A stretch of DNA of 64,000 nucleotides from Porphyra umbilicalis (Eukaryota > Rhodophyta > Bangiophyceae > Bangiales > Bangiaceae), in NCBI GenBank assembly GCA_002049455.2, contig KV918809.1:124001-188000 (forward strand). Direction: 5' to 3'. Within the stretch, counting starts at the first letter, position 1. Each line of letters opens with the position of its first letter. Shown piece by piece: positions 53,396-64,000 of the stretch. The position numbers and the translations under genes are program-made. Below the pieces are notes generated by a model. The model was given only the letters and a program-made list of their open reading frames with translations, had not been told where the DNA came from and did not search any database.

Positions 53396-55966
53396 TTATA
53401 TCGCGTTTGACGAAATGCGAAAACCCCCATGCAGGCGTGCCGACGGGCCGTACTGCATCGGCAGAAGGAGGAATTGTCCGCAACACCTCGGCACCGCTTC
53501 GCGCAAGAGAAAGTTGAGAGTGATGTGCACGTGCGGATCGGAAATTGGTGGCAGGCTCCTCAGCATGCGTGCTGGTGCAATTAGGGTCGTAAGTCATCAT
53601 CCAATCGGGGTCACATCGTCGTCAAACCTGGGGTTGTCAGGGGCGCAGCTTTCTCTTTTGCCTCTTGCTCCCATGCTGCTTTTTTCTCTTTTTGTACTTC
53701 GTCCGGACCGCTCCCTCTCTATTCCACCCCATTCCTCTCTGCCCGTTGCCGACACTTCTCCTCCCCCACACGCTGGTCTTGCTGCTGTGCGAGCACGCCC
53801 AACCTTCTCGACCGCGAGTCAAGTGGCCGTTGCTCGACGCGGTAGTCGGTGGGAGGTCAGAGCTGCTCGCCTGGTGCCACAGGGTTGACGCTCCCGCCAA
53901 CCTGCCGTCGGCGCCCCCCGCCCGCTTCCAACAGCAGCAGTCCCGCACGCCCGCCGCGCCGTCCGTCCCGCCGCGCGCCGCGTGTCCCCCCGCCGACCGT
54001 GTCGTGCCGCCCGACCAGGTGCCGTGTCCGCGCGCCGCGCGCGCGCCACGCGCGCGACGCCCGACCAACAGCGCATCCCATGCACCCAACTGCCGCTCCC
54101 TCCCTGACCGAAGGCGCCGATCCCGCGCCCGCGGGTGGTCCTCACGTAGCAACCGCCGGCCGCTCCCACCACCCCTGTTGCACCCCTATGAGCTGCGGGG
54201 TGTCCGCGCCACGTGCTCGCCATCCGACAGGTTTGACGCGTGCGCTGTTGCCCGCTTGTGGCGCTGGCCACAGGGACGAAGGGTGGGTGGAGCACCTCCC
54301 CTCAGCGCCCCCCAGCTCCAACAGTCCCGCGCTGGCGGCGGCTTGCGGCCGCCTCCTCGGCTGAGGGTCGAGGCCGGCCACAGCCACCCGGTCACGATTT
54401 CCCTGCCGGTACGCTCTTGTCGTATCCGCCCTCCTGCTGTCGCCCCTCGACGGCGGCGTCGACCGGCGGGCAGCCGGCCGCCTCGTCCACGGAGAAAGAG
54501 CAATCAGATAGGTCGAGAAAACGGATACAAGAGGGTGTCTTGACAAATGCAAGCGACCAGAAGCAGTCTCATGCTCACGCCGCCCGCGTTTCTCCATCTC
54601 CGACCAAGCCCTCCATCGTTCTCCCACGCCCTCAACAACCACGCAAGCCCCTTTCATTCGCTCCCCCGAACATCTACGCATCAACATCCCACCCGCACAC
54701 CCGCTTAACAACTGCGAGATACACCCGAGGGAGCAGCTCCAGAAAAGGACAAAAAGAAGCGAAGCATACCGATGGGTACGAGTCCGCAGGCAGGCAACGA
54801 CACGATGGTGGTCCACCAGACAAGCGGCGGAAGCAAAGATACGGATCGACGTCTCACCAAAAAGAAGAACGCGTCGCCGTCATCGGCTTTGGGTGAAGTT
54901 TCTGCCATGGCCCGCGGCATGTCGGCTGCGATGGTCGGCGTCGAGGGGCGGGAAGGAGGCGGGAGCGGTTGGGAACGGGAGGGGCGATGGGCATCCCGAC
55001 AGCGGCAGGTGGCGAGCGCAGCGGAGGATGCTGCAGCACTGAGTGGACGTGGCACGCTGTGGATGCACAGGGAGCGGAATCGATTGTCAGTCAGGTGATC
55101 TGGGTGAGGGTCTCGAAAAGCGTTAGGAACATCCCCAATCTGTCCGGCCGCTCAAGCGAAAAGATGGAGAAGGGACGTCGGGACACAGCTAAATTTCTCT
55201 GTGTGGTGCTGCATCTTGCAAAAAAGACCTAAAGAATCCTTAGTGAAGCCCTGGGCCGGCACGATGGTGGCTTAAGCGAATCAGGGGGGGGTCGCCTGGC
55301 GATTTAGCCGAACGGGAATTGAGTTGTCGACGTTGAGCGACTCCGCACGCGTTCAATTTGGGCGTGGCGCTCGCTCCGCGTCATGGTGCAAGCGTCTTCC
55401 CGTCCTTGTCGTGGGCATGGGGACGGCCCTGTTACCGCCACCGCCGTGGGCGGCGCACGCTCGCGTGTCGTGCTGCTGGAATCGATGAGCTACAACAGCT
55501 TCGGGGACGCGCATTCATTGGCGGGATGACCAGGCGCCGTTCTCGTTCTGCCAAACGAGGCAGTTGCGTACCGTGGTGTCATGACAGACGGGCACGGGAG
55601 CCGACCGCCATGCGGGCATCTCGTCCGCCCCCGCGGTGGATGCCCTCACTGGTACGTGACGTGGCGTTGTTGCTGGGCACCGAGAGCTGGCATTTGTGCA
55701 GGCCACGTGAGGAGAGAGAACAAGCCCGCGGGGGGACCACGAATTGCACTGCCTGCGCGAGTAGACTGCCTGAATGGGCGGCCGTGGCAGGCACAGTTTG
55801 GCGACGGGCTCCTAAATGGGACAGAGCACCCGCCTGCCTGGATGTAGCGCTCATGCTGGTGAGTGCTCGTGCCCGTCTTTTCCGTGTGTGTGTGTCTGCC
55901 CTCCCGCCAAAGTGTTTGTGCGCTTTCTGGCCCCCACGATCCTTTCGCCTTCACTGCGCTTCCACC
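53396..55966. other. Gene-poor stretch, no supported gene
   Basis: Several frames of 70-290 codons overlap on both strands between 53640 and 55100. None has a recognisable domain, and most are Pro/Arg/Ala-rich in a way that base composition explains. A short frame 54772-55098 (MGTSPQAGNDTMVVHQTSGG) is the least compositionally odd. 55358-55966 may contain an upstream non-coding exon of the next gene: CTGGTGAGTG at about 55857 resembles a splice donor. Confidence 0.3.
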
Positions 55967-58141
55967 ATGACGCCGGCCATCGCCATGCCGGCAGCCGGCG
56001 TGTTCAGCCTCGTCATCCGCCTCGTCGCGGGCGTGGCGCCCATCGACTCTGTGAACGGCTCCAACGTCCCCTTCCTCTTCTTGGTGCACCTGGCTATGCA
56101 CTTTCGCAACCTGGCATTTGTACACTCGGCCGAGGACACGGCCCGGTTGGCCAACTATGTCCAAGGGCTGCTTGAGAAGGCCAGTGTGGACGATGCCACT
56201 GCTGTGCTGGCCAGCGCCCTCTGCGTGGATGTAGAGTTGCTGGACGTCACCGAGCGAGTTGTGGTATGTTTGTTTCCTTTTTGCAACCCTTGAATGTTTT
56301 TATCACCTTGTGCCTCCCTGTACTGGCGGGATCGTGTGCGGTTCCTGGTGGGGTCCAATGTCGGTCATGTGTGCAGCTGTTGACTGGATGTCGGTTTCTG
56401 CAACATCCTTGGTCTACAATTTGTATGCTCCTTTTTCCCTCTGGCTGTCTTTCCCCTTCTGCTTCAACGACCCACGCAGGTATCGAAGCACTTCCAGAAC
56501 CAGCCTTTCCTTTTCAACGTGACTGCGTCGTTGGCAATGATCAACCCCAGAATGCGGGAGCGCGCCTGGATTTGTCGCAACATCTTGCTGCTGGACGGGT
56601 TCCAGCTCCCGGCACCCCAGGCCGGCCCTGGGTCGGCCCGGTCGCCGGTGCTCGCGGCGGTCGAGTCCCTCGCTGTGGCCAAAACCGTGGCCGAGATGGT
56701 GCGCAACAGCAACACGGGGCTCCCTCTGTGCTGTACGGCCGAAATGGTCGAGCCGGCCGTCGATGAAGCCGCGGGGGGGGGAGAAGCGGACGACGGCATA
56801 ACTCCTGCGGCGGGGCTCTCCCGCCCCCCCGCTGTCAAGGTTTCCTTTCTGTGGCGCGACGCCTACAAGTCTGACCCCGCATCCAAGGCGCTCGTCGACC
56901 GCTTGCGCCGTCGCATGATTCCAGCGGGCCGTGGAGCCACCGTCCCAGCACCAGGTGCTGCAGATGGACGCGGCCGTGGACCTCGGACCTCCCCAGGGGG
57001 GGGTGCATCTGCGGCAGGCGCAGGTGGTGCCCGACCGCCGGCCGTACCCGTGGTGCCTGGCGTGGCAAAGCCCGCCAGGCGCAAGCGCGGAGGTCGCACG
57101 ACGCCCCGTGATCGGGGCGCGACGACGAAGTCTGTGCGCTCCGTGAGGTCAGACGCCGTCAAGGCCCAGCTGGCGGCGGCGGAGGAGCTGGTGGCTCGCG
57201 CATTCCAAGACGAGCAGCACCGCACTGTAGTCGTGCAACCCCCCTACACAGTCCGCGAGGTGGAAGCCAACCAGATTTGGCCGCACGGCGGCATCCTGCT
57301 GGTCGCCCAGTTTCCATTCTCCATCGACGACTCGTGGCGTGCCAGGCTCAAGGAGTGGCGCGGGAACTGCACCAAGGTCATTGCTTCTACCACGGGCAAA
57401 GCGTGTGTGGGTGGAACGTACGTGGCCACTCTGGAGCTATTTGACCCCGCTGTCGCCACCCCCACTGCAACGGACGGAGCACTGCGCGTCGACCTCGTTG
57501 CCGCTCGTGGTTCCCGACGCACCGGCACCGAAGTAGCAGGTGGTGAAGGGGACGGCGAAGAGGAAGAGGGCAGCGATGACAATGGGGAGGAGGCTAACCA
57601 GGGAGGAGGAGGTGGGGACGGTGGCCGTGGAAGCAGCGAAGACGGCAGCAACCAGACTTTCCACCGCGCAGTAGACGGCAATGAGCGCGCTGGCACTGCG
57701 GGGACACGTGGCGGCGGTGGTGGTCGCCGCGGTGGCGGTGGGGATGACGGAAACGGTGGCGGCAGTGGCGGCAGCGGCGGGAGCGGAGCGACTGGTCGCA
57801 GTGGCAACACTACCGGCGCGAGCCAACAGGACGGCGTGTCGCTGGTAGCCGCGCCGGCCTTTGAGTCCGTGTCACTAGGCCTACACGACATCCTCCTACG
57901 GGCGCTCAAGACTACAAACGCGGGGGTGGGGCTTCCCGTCGGTCAGGTCGTGCGCATGAGGACGATCACGTGCTCGCCGCCGTCCCCGTTCTCACTGACC
58001 TTCCAGTTCCGATTTCCCAAGGACTTGGACACGACGAAGGCGTCCGAGTGCGAGATGCAGGACCGCAACCACATTGCCATTGGGTTTCCTGTCTGCACAC
58101 CTCCAGCTGCCGGGAGCAGCTCGCGGATGATGCTGGATTAG
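55967..58141 (+). CDS. Unidentified two-exon gene, Gly/Asp-rich insert
   Basis: Exon 1 55967-56263 (ATG 55967, MTPAIAMPAAGVFSLVIRLV). The intron 56264-56479 is 216 bases with donor GTATGT and acceptor CGCAG, phase 0. Exon 2 runs 56480-58141. The joined reading VTERVVVSKHFQNQPFLFNV is smooth across the junction and gives 652 residues. Exon 1 is a helical region (HLAMHFRNLAFVHSAEDTAR). Exon 2 has KVSFLWRDAYKSDPASKALV, a basic Pro/Gly linker (KPARRKRGGRTTPRDRGATT), a structured part (NQIWPHGGILLVAQFPFSID, then DSWRARLKEW), an acidic then Gly-rich low-complexity region of about 110 residues, and a final domain (SLGLHDILLRALKTTNAGVG; FSLTFQFRFPKDLD). I recognise no family. A host nuclear protein or a transposon accessory protein are both possible. 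Confidence 0.6.
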
Positions 58142-58517
58142 GTGTCTTTAGGCGGTGGCGGGGAGAGTGTGTTCTCTTGGTGCATTCCGTTGTGTCGTTG
58201 CTGTTTTCTTTTCTTGGCTTACCTGTTCCTTTCGCCCATGCCCTTGAGCACATTGTCATCCCGACAAACGGGACGCATGAGTTTCCGGCTTCCATATTCG
58301 AAGACCGCAACAGCACACCCAGGGGGGGTGGGAACCGCGATGTAACACCTCCCGCCGCGTCGCTGGTGTAGGAGCCAGTGACCGCACCGTCGGCCAGAGC
58401 TGGGCGCCGCATCACATAGGCAACTACAGATGCGGGCGCGACTGGCCGCTCAGCCATCCCGTTCATTGCCAGTCCCACTCCGCCACATTGCCCTGCTCTG
58501 TCCAAAGAGTGACAGCC

Positions 58518-58745
58518 GCTGAGAAGCAAGATTCTTGCACGGCGGCTGGTGTTGTCGTGCAGAGTTCGTGCACTTTGCGACGGCCGGTCTACATAAATCT
58601 TGCATGGACACCATCGATTCGGAGCAAACTTTCTGCTTCGACACTGACTCTGTGCAAGGCCTATACAAGAATCGTGCACGAAAATCCTCCGTTTGTGCAA
58701 GAAATGGAGGCCTGTAAAACCTTGTATACAACTGTATACAAGGAA
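58518..58745. repeat. Second cluster of GTGCAAGAAT-like words
   Basis: ATTCTTGCAC, GTGCAGAGTTCGTGCAC, AAGAATCGTGCACG and TGTGCAAGAAAT occur within 230 bases, plus an inverted CCTTGTATACAACTGTATAC segment at about 58720-58740. It resembles 46370-46770 and, like it, lies against a copy of the R1 short-form end (58758-58790). Confidence 0.5.
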
Positions 58746-58757
58746 ATTCGGGCTCTC

Positions 58758-60090
58758 CCAGGAACGTGGTCTAAGCCCCACTGTGCGGGTCAAACCCCGG
58801 ATGTCGCTGCGCGCGGTCGCCGTGCGCAACTCGGGGCGGTGGGGGCACGCCTAGTTAAGGCCCAGTGTTCCGGCTCTTCTGGATTTTCAGAGGAATCGCT
58901 GCACATGGTTGGCTCTCACATCCAAATGCGACCCCTCATTGGCAGAAGACCATGATGTCAGCTCTGTTTGGCTATCTATCGGAAATGCGCCTCTTTGTCT
59001 CTCCAGATCGCAACGTGGCGACAGGCATCTGCGCTCAAGGGCCAACATGGGACGGTGGCGAACAAATCACTTTCAGTCGTTGCGCGAATCCTGAACCGGG
59101 CGCGACGGGTACAGCAACACCGCAATCGAGGTCGCTTCAGTGTGTACCTCTCGGCCGTGCGGCCAACGCGGCATATCTCCGCCCTTGCTCAACCGTTTAC
59201 GCTTCTGTTTAGCTCATTGTGCCGGGCTATGCTCCACCTTGCCAGACGTGTGAAAAACGTCTGAAAAAGGTATCAGCAGAAAAGATAGCTGGGGCGCCCC
59301 AGGCGCGCCAGTGTCGAGCGAGATGGGGTCGGGAAAGAGGGGGAACTGACGAGAAACACTTTCTGAGAGCATATTCGAGCTCAGCGCATGTCCTTTGCCC
59401 GGAAAAACATAGGGGGAGGTCCCCAAACATCGGGGGGTGTGCATAAAGACCCCCCCCCCCTCCCGTGGCGCTCCCGGCTGCTCCCCCCCCGCCCCCCCGT
59501 CCACTCCCTGTTGCCTGCTTCGGTTCCTCTGATTCCTCACAAAGCGGCCGCACTTACGTTCGGTCTCCAACGTCGTCCGCCATATTTCTCCCCTCCACAG
59601 CAAGAAGACAACCACTTGGCGATCGCGACGGCGCGCGCGCCGCTAGAACGCCTGCAGGCGACCAGAACTGTGCGGACAGAAAAGGCGGGGCAAGACGTGA
59701 TCCGACGGATCACGGCTCAGTCCACGGCTCATCCTCTGCGGTCAGCCACCCCTCTCACAGGGGCCGTTAAGGCCTATAAAATTGGGACGCGTCCCAAATG
59801 GATCTCGGCCACTGATATTTTACCACGTTGCAGTGTAATGCTCAGACCCAGAAGAGCCACCTTAACTAGGCGTGGGGGGGGCGCGGGGGCAGGCGCCGTT
59901 CGGGCCCAGTGACCCCAGGACAATCCTTCTCAGCCACGTAACTTCATTCGCTTTTAGCGTCATCGCGACCCTGATACGCTCTCAGATCCCGAATGCAGAC
60001 TGCCACCTCTGAAACGGAGAGCAAGTCCCTTGATCTAAGTATATGTGTGCATCACTACACTTTGAGAGCACCCTGTCCTGAAGGCCAGGG
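58758..60090 (+). mobile_element. R1 copy split by a family E insertion
   Basis: The left piece 58758-58845 (CCAGGAACGTGGTCTAAGCC, then CGCAACTCGGGGCGGTGGGG) and the right piece 59875-60090 (from the G-rich run to CCTGAAGGCCAGGG) are colinear with 40100-40386 of copy c. Between them sits the E element 58846-59874. The insertion point is in the G-run of the host copy, so a GGGGG target duplication is possible but unreadable. Confidence 0.7.
58846..59874. mobile_element. Non-autonomous TIR element, family E, copy 2
   Basis: The left end CACGCCTAGTTAAGG, then GGCTCTTCTGGATTTTCAG after a short spacer, is matched inverted by CCAGAAGAGCC, ACCTTAACTAGGCGTG at the right. The element is 1,029 bases. 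The interior is not obviously related to copy 1, as is usual for non-autonomous elements that share only their ends with an autonomous parent. No transposase frame. Confidence 0.75.
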
Positions 60091-61592
60091 AATTAAGCGG
60101 GCGGTCGCGGTGCGTGGTGCGTTTGGAGGCTGCCAGCCTCCAGCGTGTGAAGCGCCGCGTCCCTCGACCGCATGGCGTGGGCGCGCGTGCCCCTCGTGCC
60201 CCACGCTGCGGCCCCTATCCCCGGGGATGAAAGAGCCCCCTCCCCCGCGGCCACCCGACACGTCCACCACCCGCAGCCCCTCATCAACCGCGTACGACTC
60301 CGTCTTTGCTGTAGCGCGGTCACCAACGTAGGGTCGGTCGCCGCGCACGGCCCGCGGTCGACTGCCCTGCCGGGCCAGTCGGCAACGACATCCTCGCTGC
60401 CGGCACACAACGCCGGCGTACGGGAGACGAGCAAGAGCTTTGGGGGCGGCCGGCGTGGGCGACTGCGCACGAGCAGACGGCGGCGACGCGACCGCGTTTG
60501 GCGGCGGTGCCGCCAGCGTCCATGACCCAAAAGGCGCCCGCACACGGGGCGCCGCGGCGGCCAATGGATCGCTTGGCGGCGTACATGACGTCATTGAAAG
60601 TGACGGCATTGCCGGCGAAGAAGCCAAGGACACCATGGTCGCTAACGTGGTTGCGTTTTCGAGGACGTCCTGCTTCTCGTTGGCAACTCTGGCCGTGGCG
60701 TCGTGGCGGTGCGCGTCGTTGGCCGTGACGCAGGACGTGGCGGCCGTGCGGCGTGGGAGTTGGGCGGTGACCGTCAGTTGATACGGGCGGGCCAGTGTAG
60801 GGGCGGCCTCATCTCAACCGGCGTCCGTGCGGGGGTTGAGGCAGACGGCCTCTCCGGCGCTTTGGCAGGCCCAGACAGGGGAAGGGGCGCGACCGCGCCG
60901 CCAGGGCCAGCTGGACCTGGCAGCGCCGTCAGGCCCCATCCCCTGTCCACTGCAGTGTCGGCGACGACGTACGGGGGCGGGAGCTGGTGCAGGGTGTAGA
61001 CACCTGCCCAACCGTGCGCACCGCCGCCAGTGTGATGGATGGGAGGACAACCGTGGTGGCCCGACACCAGGAGCGCACGACGCGGCCGACGGCCAACGTC
61101 AGCACAGCGACGCGGGCGTCGTCCGCCCGGGGGTGTACAAACTCGACGCCAACCGTCGCGGCCACGAGTCTGCGCGGGCGCTGGCAAGGGCGGCGCCGCC
61201 GCAGAGGCGACGACCGCAGATGCCAAGAGCAGTGGGCACCGCGTGCAAAGTGACGACCAGACTCCGCGTTTCGGTAGGATGGAGACGGCCGGCCAGCCGG
61301 GACACACACCTTCATCCCACAAGCAGACGCGAAAGCGAGTGAGGCATGGCAAGAATGGAAAAAGAAAAGGCAAGGATGCAAATTCAGTCGAGGGAGAAAC
61401 AAGCGAGACCGGGCGCAACGGCGGCCGCCGGTGCAAGTCAAAGGACCAAGACGATGTGAAAGAACCCCAAGAAGAAACAGCAAGAAACAAACGACCAGCG
61501 ACACCCCGCACCAAGAAACTCTACGCCATGCACCACCCCACGCACTCAGCCTACCCACCCCCCTCCCCCCCCCCCCCCCCCCCCCCCCCCCA
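60091..61592. other. Unresolved region, possible decayed or misread minus-strand gene
   Basis: On the minus strand several stretches read like protein but in changing frames: VEFVHPRADDARVAVLTLAV and WCRATTVVLPSITLAAVRTV near 61050-61150; DVLENATTLATMVSLASSPA near 60620-60680; RPYVGDRATAKTESYAVDEG near 60300-60350. I could not join them with confidence or recognise a family. A homopolymer-damaged host gene is possible. A run of about 27 C ends the region at 61564-61591, just past the COP1 stop. Confidence 0.3.
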
Positions 61593-62938
61593 TCACTCCA
61601 ACTCGAGCATCTTGATAATCCCTTGACTGGACGCCGCCAATAAGCACTTTGGCGACCGGGGCGACCACGCCACGGAGCTGACCTGCTGCCCCGCCGCCGA
61701 CTCCTCCGTTTCCTCCCCCGTCACCGGGTCGGTCGAGCCGAACCGGTGCGTCACAAACGGCGTCGGCAGCGCCTTGTAGTAGGTGTAGACGGTGTTGTCC
61801 TCCGAGCCGCACGCAATGTAGTCGCGGGTGACCGACAGGCCGACAAAGTTCTTCTCGTTGGCGTGCCCCCGAAAGGTGCGCACGAGCCCCGGGGAGCGCC
61901 CCTCCCCCTCAGCGAGAGACCACAGCTTGAGCGTCGAGTCGGTCGACGCGGAGACGAGCTCGGTCGGCGACATGAAGCGCACAAAGGAGACGGCCTTGGA
62001 GTGTTCGCCAAAGACGTAGAGCGGCGAGCGGGGCGCGCGCAGGTCATAAAAGCGCACCGCGTGGTCCGCCGACCCAAACGCGAGCTCGTGCGCGGACGTG
62101 GGGGACCACTGCACGCAACACACGTTGGCGCGATTCTCAATCGTCAGGAGCGACGACGGGCTGCCCGTCGACCAGATCTTGACCCGCCCGTCGTCCGACC
62201 CCGACGCGAGGTGCGTCGGCTTGGCCGGGCAGTAGTGGACCGACCACGCCCGCCGCTCGTGCTCGTCATACTCCCGCACCGCCGCGCCGGTCGTGGACGA
62301 CACGTCCCACTCAGAGACGACGCCGTCATAGTCAGACGACGCAATGTGCGAGCGGATGTACGGGTTCCACGAGAGGCAGCTGAGCTTCTCCCGCGTGACC
62401 AGCTCCCGCACGGGGAAGTGGACGCGCCCGTGCGCCGCCGCGTCGGCGCCGACGGCGAGAAAGTTGAAGATTTTGATGCGCTTGGTCATCCCCGCGGTCG
62501 CGACCAGCTCCGCGGCCACGTCAAACTCAATCGACGACACAATGTTGGACGCGTGCGACGAGGCGGCGTCCATGCTCATGGCCGCCGCGGCGCTCATGCC
62601 GCCGCCCGAGCCGCCGACGGCGCCCCCGCCGAGCGCCCCGTCCCCGCCGTACCGCGCGGCGCCGTGGCGGAGCGTCGCCCGACTGCGCAGCAGGCTGTAC
62701 TGGGTGAATTTGCCGAGCTCCTCCGTAAACGTGCGGAGGGAGGCGCGGCGCTCCTCCCCAGACCGCCCGCCGACGGTGCGGAAGTAGCGCTCCTCGAGCA
62801 GCCCAAACGCTTCGTGCACGCGCGCGCGCTTGCGCTCCTGCGCGGCTTCCGCTTCGGCTTCGGCGGCGGTTTGGCGGGCGCGCCCGCCGCGCCCATCCTC
62901 GGCGGCCGAGGAGGAGAGCACCACGCTCCCGTCACCGT

Positions 62939-62979
<41 letters not shown>

Positions 62980-64000
62980 AGACCGACGCCGCCGCCACCG
63001 CCGCCGCCGCCGCCGCCGCCACCACCGGCGCCACCACCACCGGCAGCCCCCCCACCGTCTGGCCCGCCGCACGAGCCGAGACGCGGGAGGGGCCGGCCGT
63101 CTGACCCCCCCCCCCATTGCCCCCCACCCCCCCCCACTCTCCTCCTCCTCCCCCGAGCGGGAGCCGCGGGGCACGGCCGGCGACGGGGGCGGCGGCAGCC
63201 GCCGCTCAATCGCGTGGATGTCGGCGTGCAGCAGCTCGAGTTGCGACCGCAGCCGCCCGAGCGCCGCCTCCTTCTCCCCGCGCACGCGGCAGAGGAATTC
63301 GAGGAGGAGCTCCTTCTCCACGCGGTCCGCCTGGTCGAGCTTGGCCCGCTGCTTGGATTTGAGCGACGCGATGAGGGCGCCGAGCTCCTCCGTCGTCATG
63401 GCGTCCACGTCGGGGGGGAGCGCCACGAGGTCCGCGGCGGGGGAGACGGCGGCGGGGGGGGGGGGGCGCCCCCACCCCCGCCGGGCGTCAACGTGGCCGC
63501 CGTTTCGCCGCCGCGCCAACCGCCGCCGCCGCCGCCACCGCCACCGCCGTGCGTGGGGGGGGACGGGGGCCCGCTGGCAGAGTGTCCCCCCCCCGCCCCC
63601 CGTCGCCGCCGCGGTCGCCGCGGTGGGGTCCCCCCCCCTCCCGCGGCCGCTGGGTCTCCTCCCCCCCTCGCCTCCACGCTCGTCGAGGACCACCCCCCCC
63701 CACCTCGGGCGGCCATCCCGCCTCCCGCCCCCGCCCCCACCCCCCGCCGCCCCCCCCCCGAGTATGGCCGACCCGCGCAGCCGCCCCTCCCCGAGCGCCG
63801 GCGTCCGGTCCGCCGGCAGCGGCAGGCCGCGGGTGCCGCCCGGCCCCTCCACTGACCACGGCGGCCGCAACTCTGGCGCCGTCACGTAGCGGAGGCACGT
63901 CGGGCAGCGGGAGCGGATGGTCAACTCGGCCCCAATACACTCGGCGCAAAAGACGTGGCCACACGGCGCCACGACCGGGTCGGTAAACGCTTGCAAGCAG
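61593..64000 (-). CDS. COP1: COP1 E3 ubiquitin ligase (partial at window end)
   Basis: COP1 is a RING E3 ligase that targets light-signalling and other transcription factors for degradation, acting with SPA and CUL4-DDB1 in plants. On the minus strand from the window edge: RING finger, second half (CGHVFCAECIGAEL, then CPTCLRYV), with the first Cys pair beyond 64000. Then a Gly-rich linker, then the coiled coil (MTTEELGALIASLKSKQRAK, then FLCRVRGEKEAALGRLRSQL and HADIHAIERRLP), colinear with plant COP1. Then a long Gly run, FGLLEERYFRTVGG, and seven WD40 blades (LSCLSWNPYIRSHIASSDYD, VHYCPAKPTHLASGSDDGRV, CCVQWSPTSAHELAFGSADH, LVSASTDSTLKLW) ending SSQGIIKMLELE and TGA at 61593. RING and coiled coil share one frame and the WD40 part another. 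The switch lies at the C11 run 63105-63115 and is probably an indel error. The linker is much longer and more Gly-rich than in land plants. Confidence 0.95.

Noticed and set aside
53665-54543. 292-codon plus frame and opposing minus frames
   Set aside because: Overlapping frames on both strands with Pro/Arg-rich composition and no domain; nothing favours one.

Overview
The window looks like nuclear DNA of a very GC-rich, intron-poor eukaryote. My best guess is a bangiophyte red alga (Porphyra/Pyropia/Bangia type). The reasons are a COP1 E3 ligase with RING, coiled coil and WD40 repeats at the right edge, an RPA14 gene with one short GT-AG intron, Gly/Ala-rich host proteins, and a high density of DNA transposons. 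This is inference from gene content; there is no rRNA or organelle marker here to settle it.

Layout. 1-2.1 kb: degenerate minisatellites. 2.2-4.3 kb: a zinc-cluster gene on the minus strand. 5.7-10.9 kb: a PIF/Harbinger transposase facing a Myb/SANT-like partner gene, then a 3'-truncated hAT-like transposase. 11.3-14.9 kb: a 1-kb segment present twice, with a foldback structure. 15.6-21.0 kb: a host gene island (RING-H2 ligase, RPA14, M13 metalloprotease homologue). 22-33 kb: an intact-looking Harbinger transposase facing a second Myb/SANT-like gene, separated by 3 kb of minisatellite and followed by a repeat-coded Ala-rich ORF. 34.4-35.1 kb: a 61-bp minisatellite. 35.9-42.7 kb and 45.9-46.4 kb: several families of short non-autonomous inverted-repeat elements, some nested. 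43.6-45.1 kb: a secreted FG-GAP/ASPIC protein. 47-51 kb: one 1,335-codon transposase-like frame that I cannot assign to a family. 52-58 kb: unidentified genes, one with an intron. 58.5-60.1 kb: a nested transposon pair. 61.6-64 kb: COP1, cut by the window end.

How the genes relate. The host genes cover ubiquitin ligation (RING-H2, COP1), DNA replication and repair (RPA14), and secreted or lumenal proteins (M13 homologue, FG-GAP/ASPIC). They show no operon-like grouping. The rest is mobile-element territory. Two Harbinger loci share one arrangement, a plus-strand transposase converging on a minus-strand Myb-like gene, as expected for elements that code for both a nuclease and a DNA-binding partner.

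Caution. Several otherwise good reading frames switch frame at homopolymer runs (for example 9915-9921, 16598-16604, 19938-19944, 20662-20668, 20713-20719, 20941-20948, 63105-63115). Most look like one missing base, which suggests assembly errors. 'Broken' host genes here should therefore be read as probably intact until checked.
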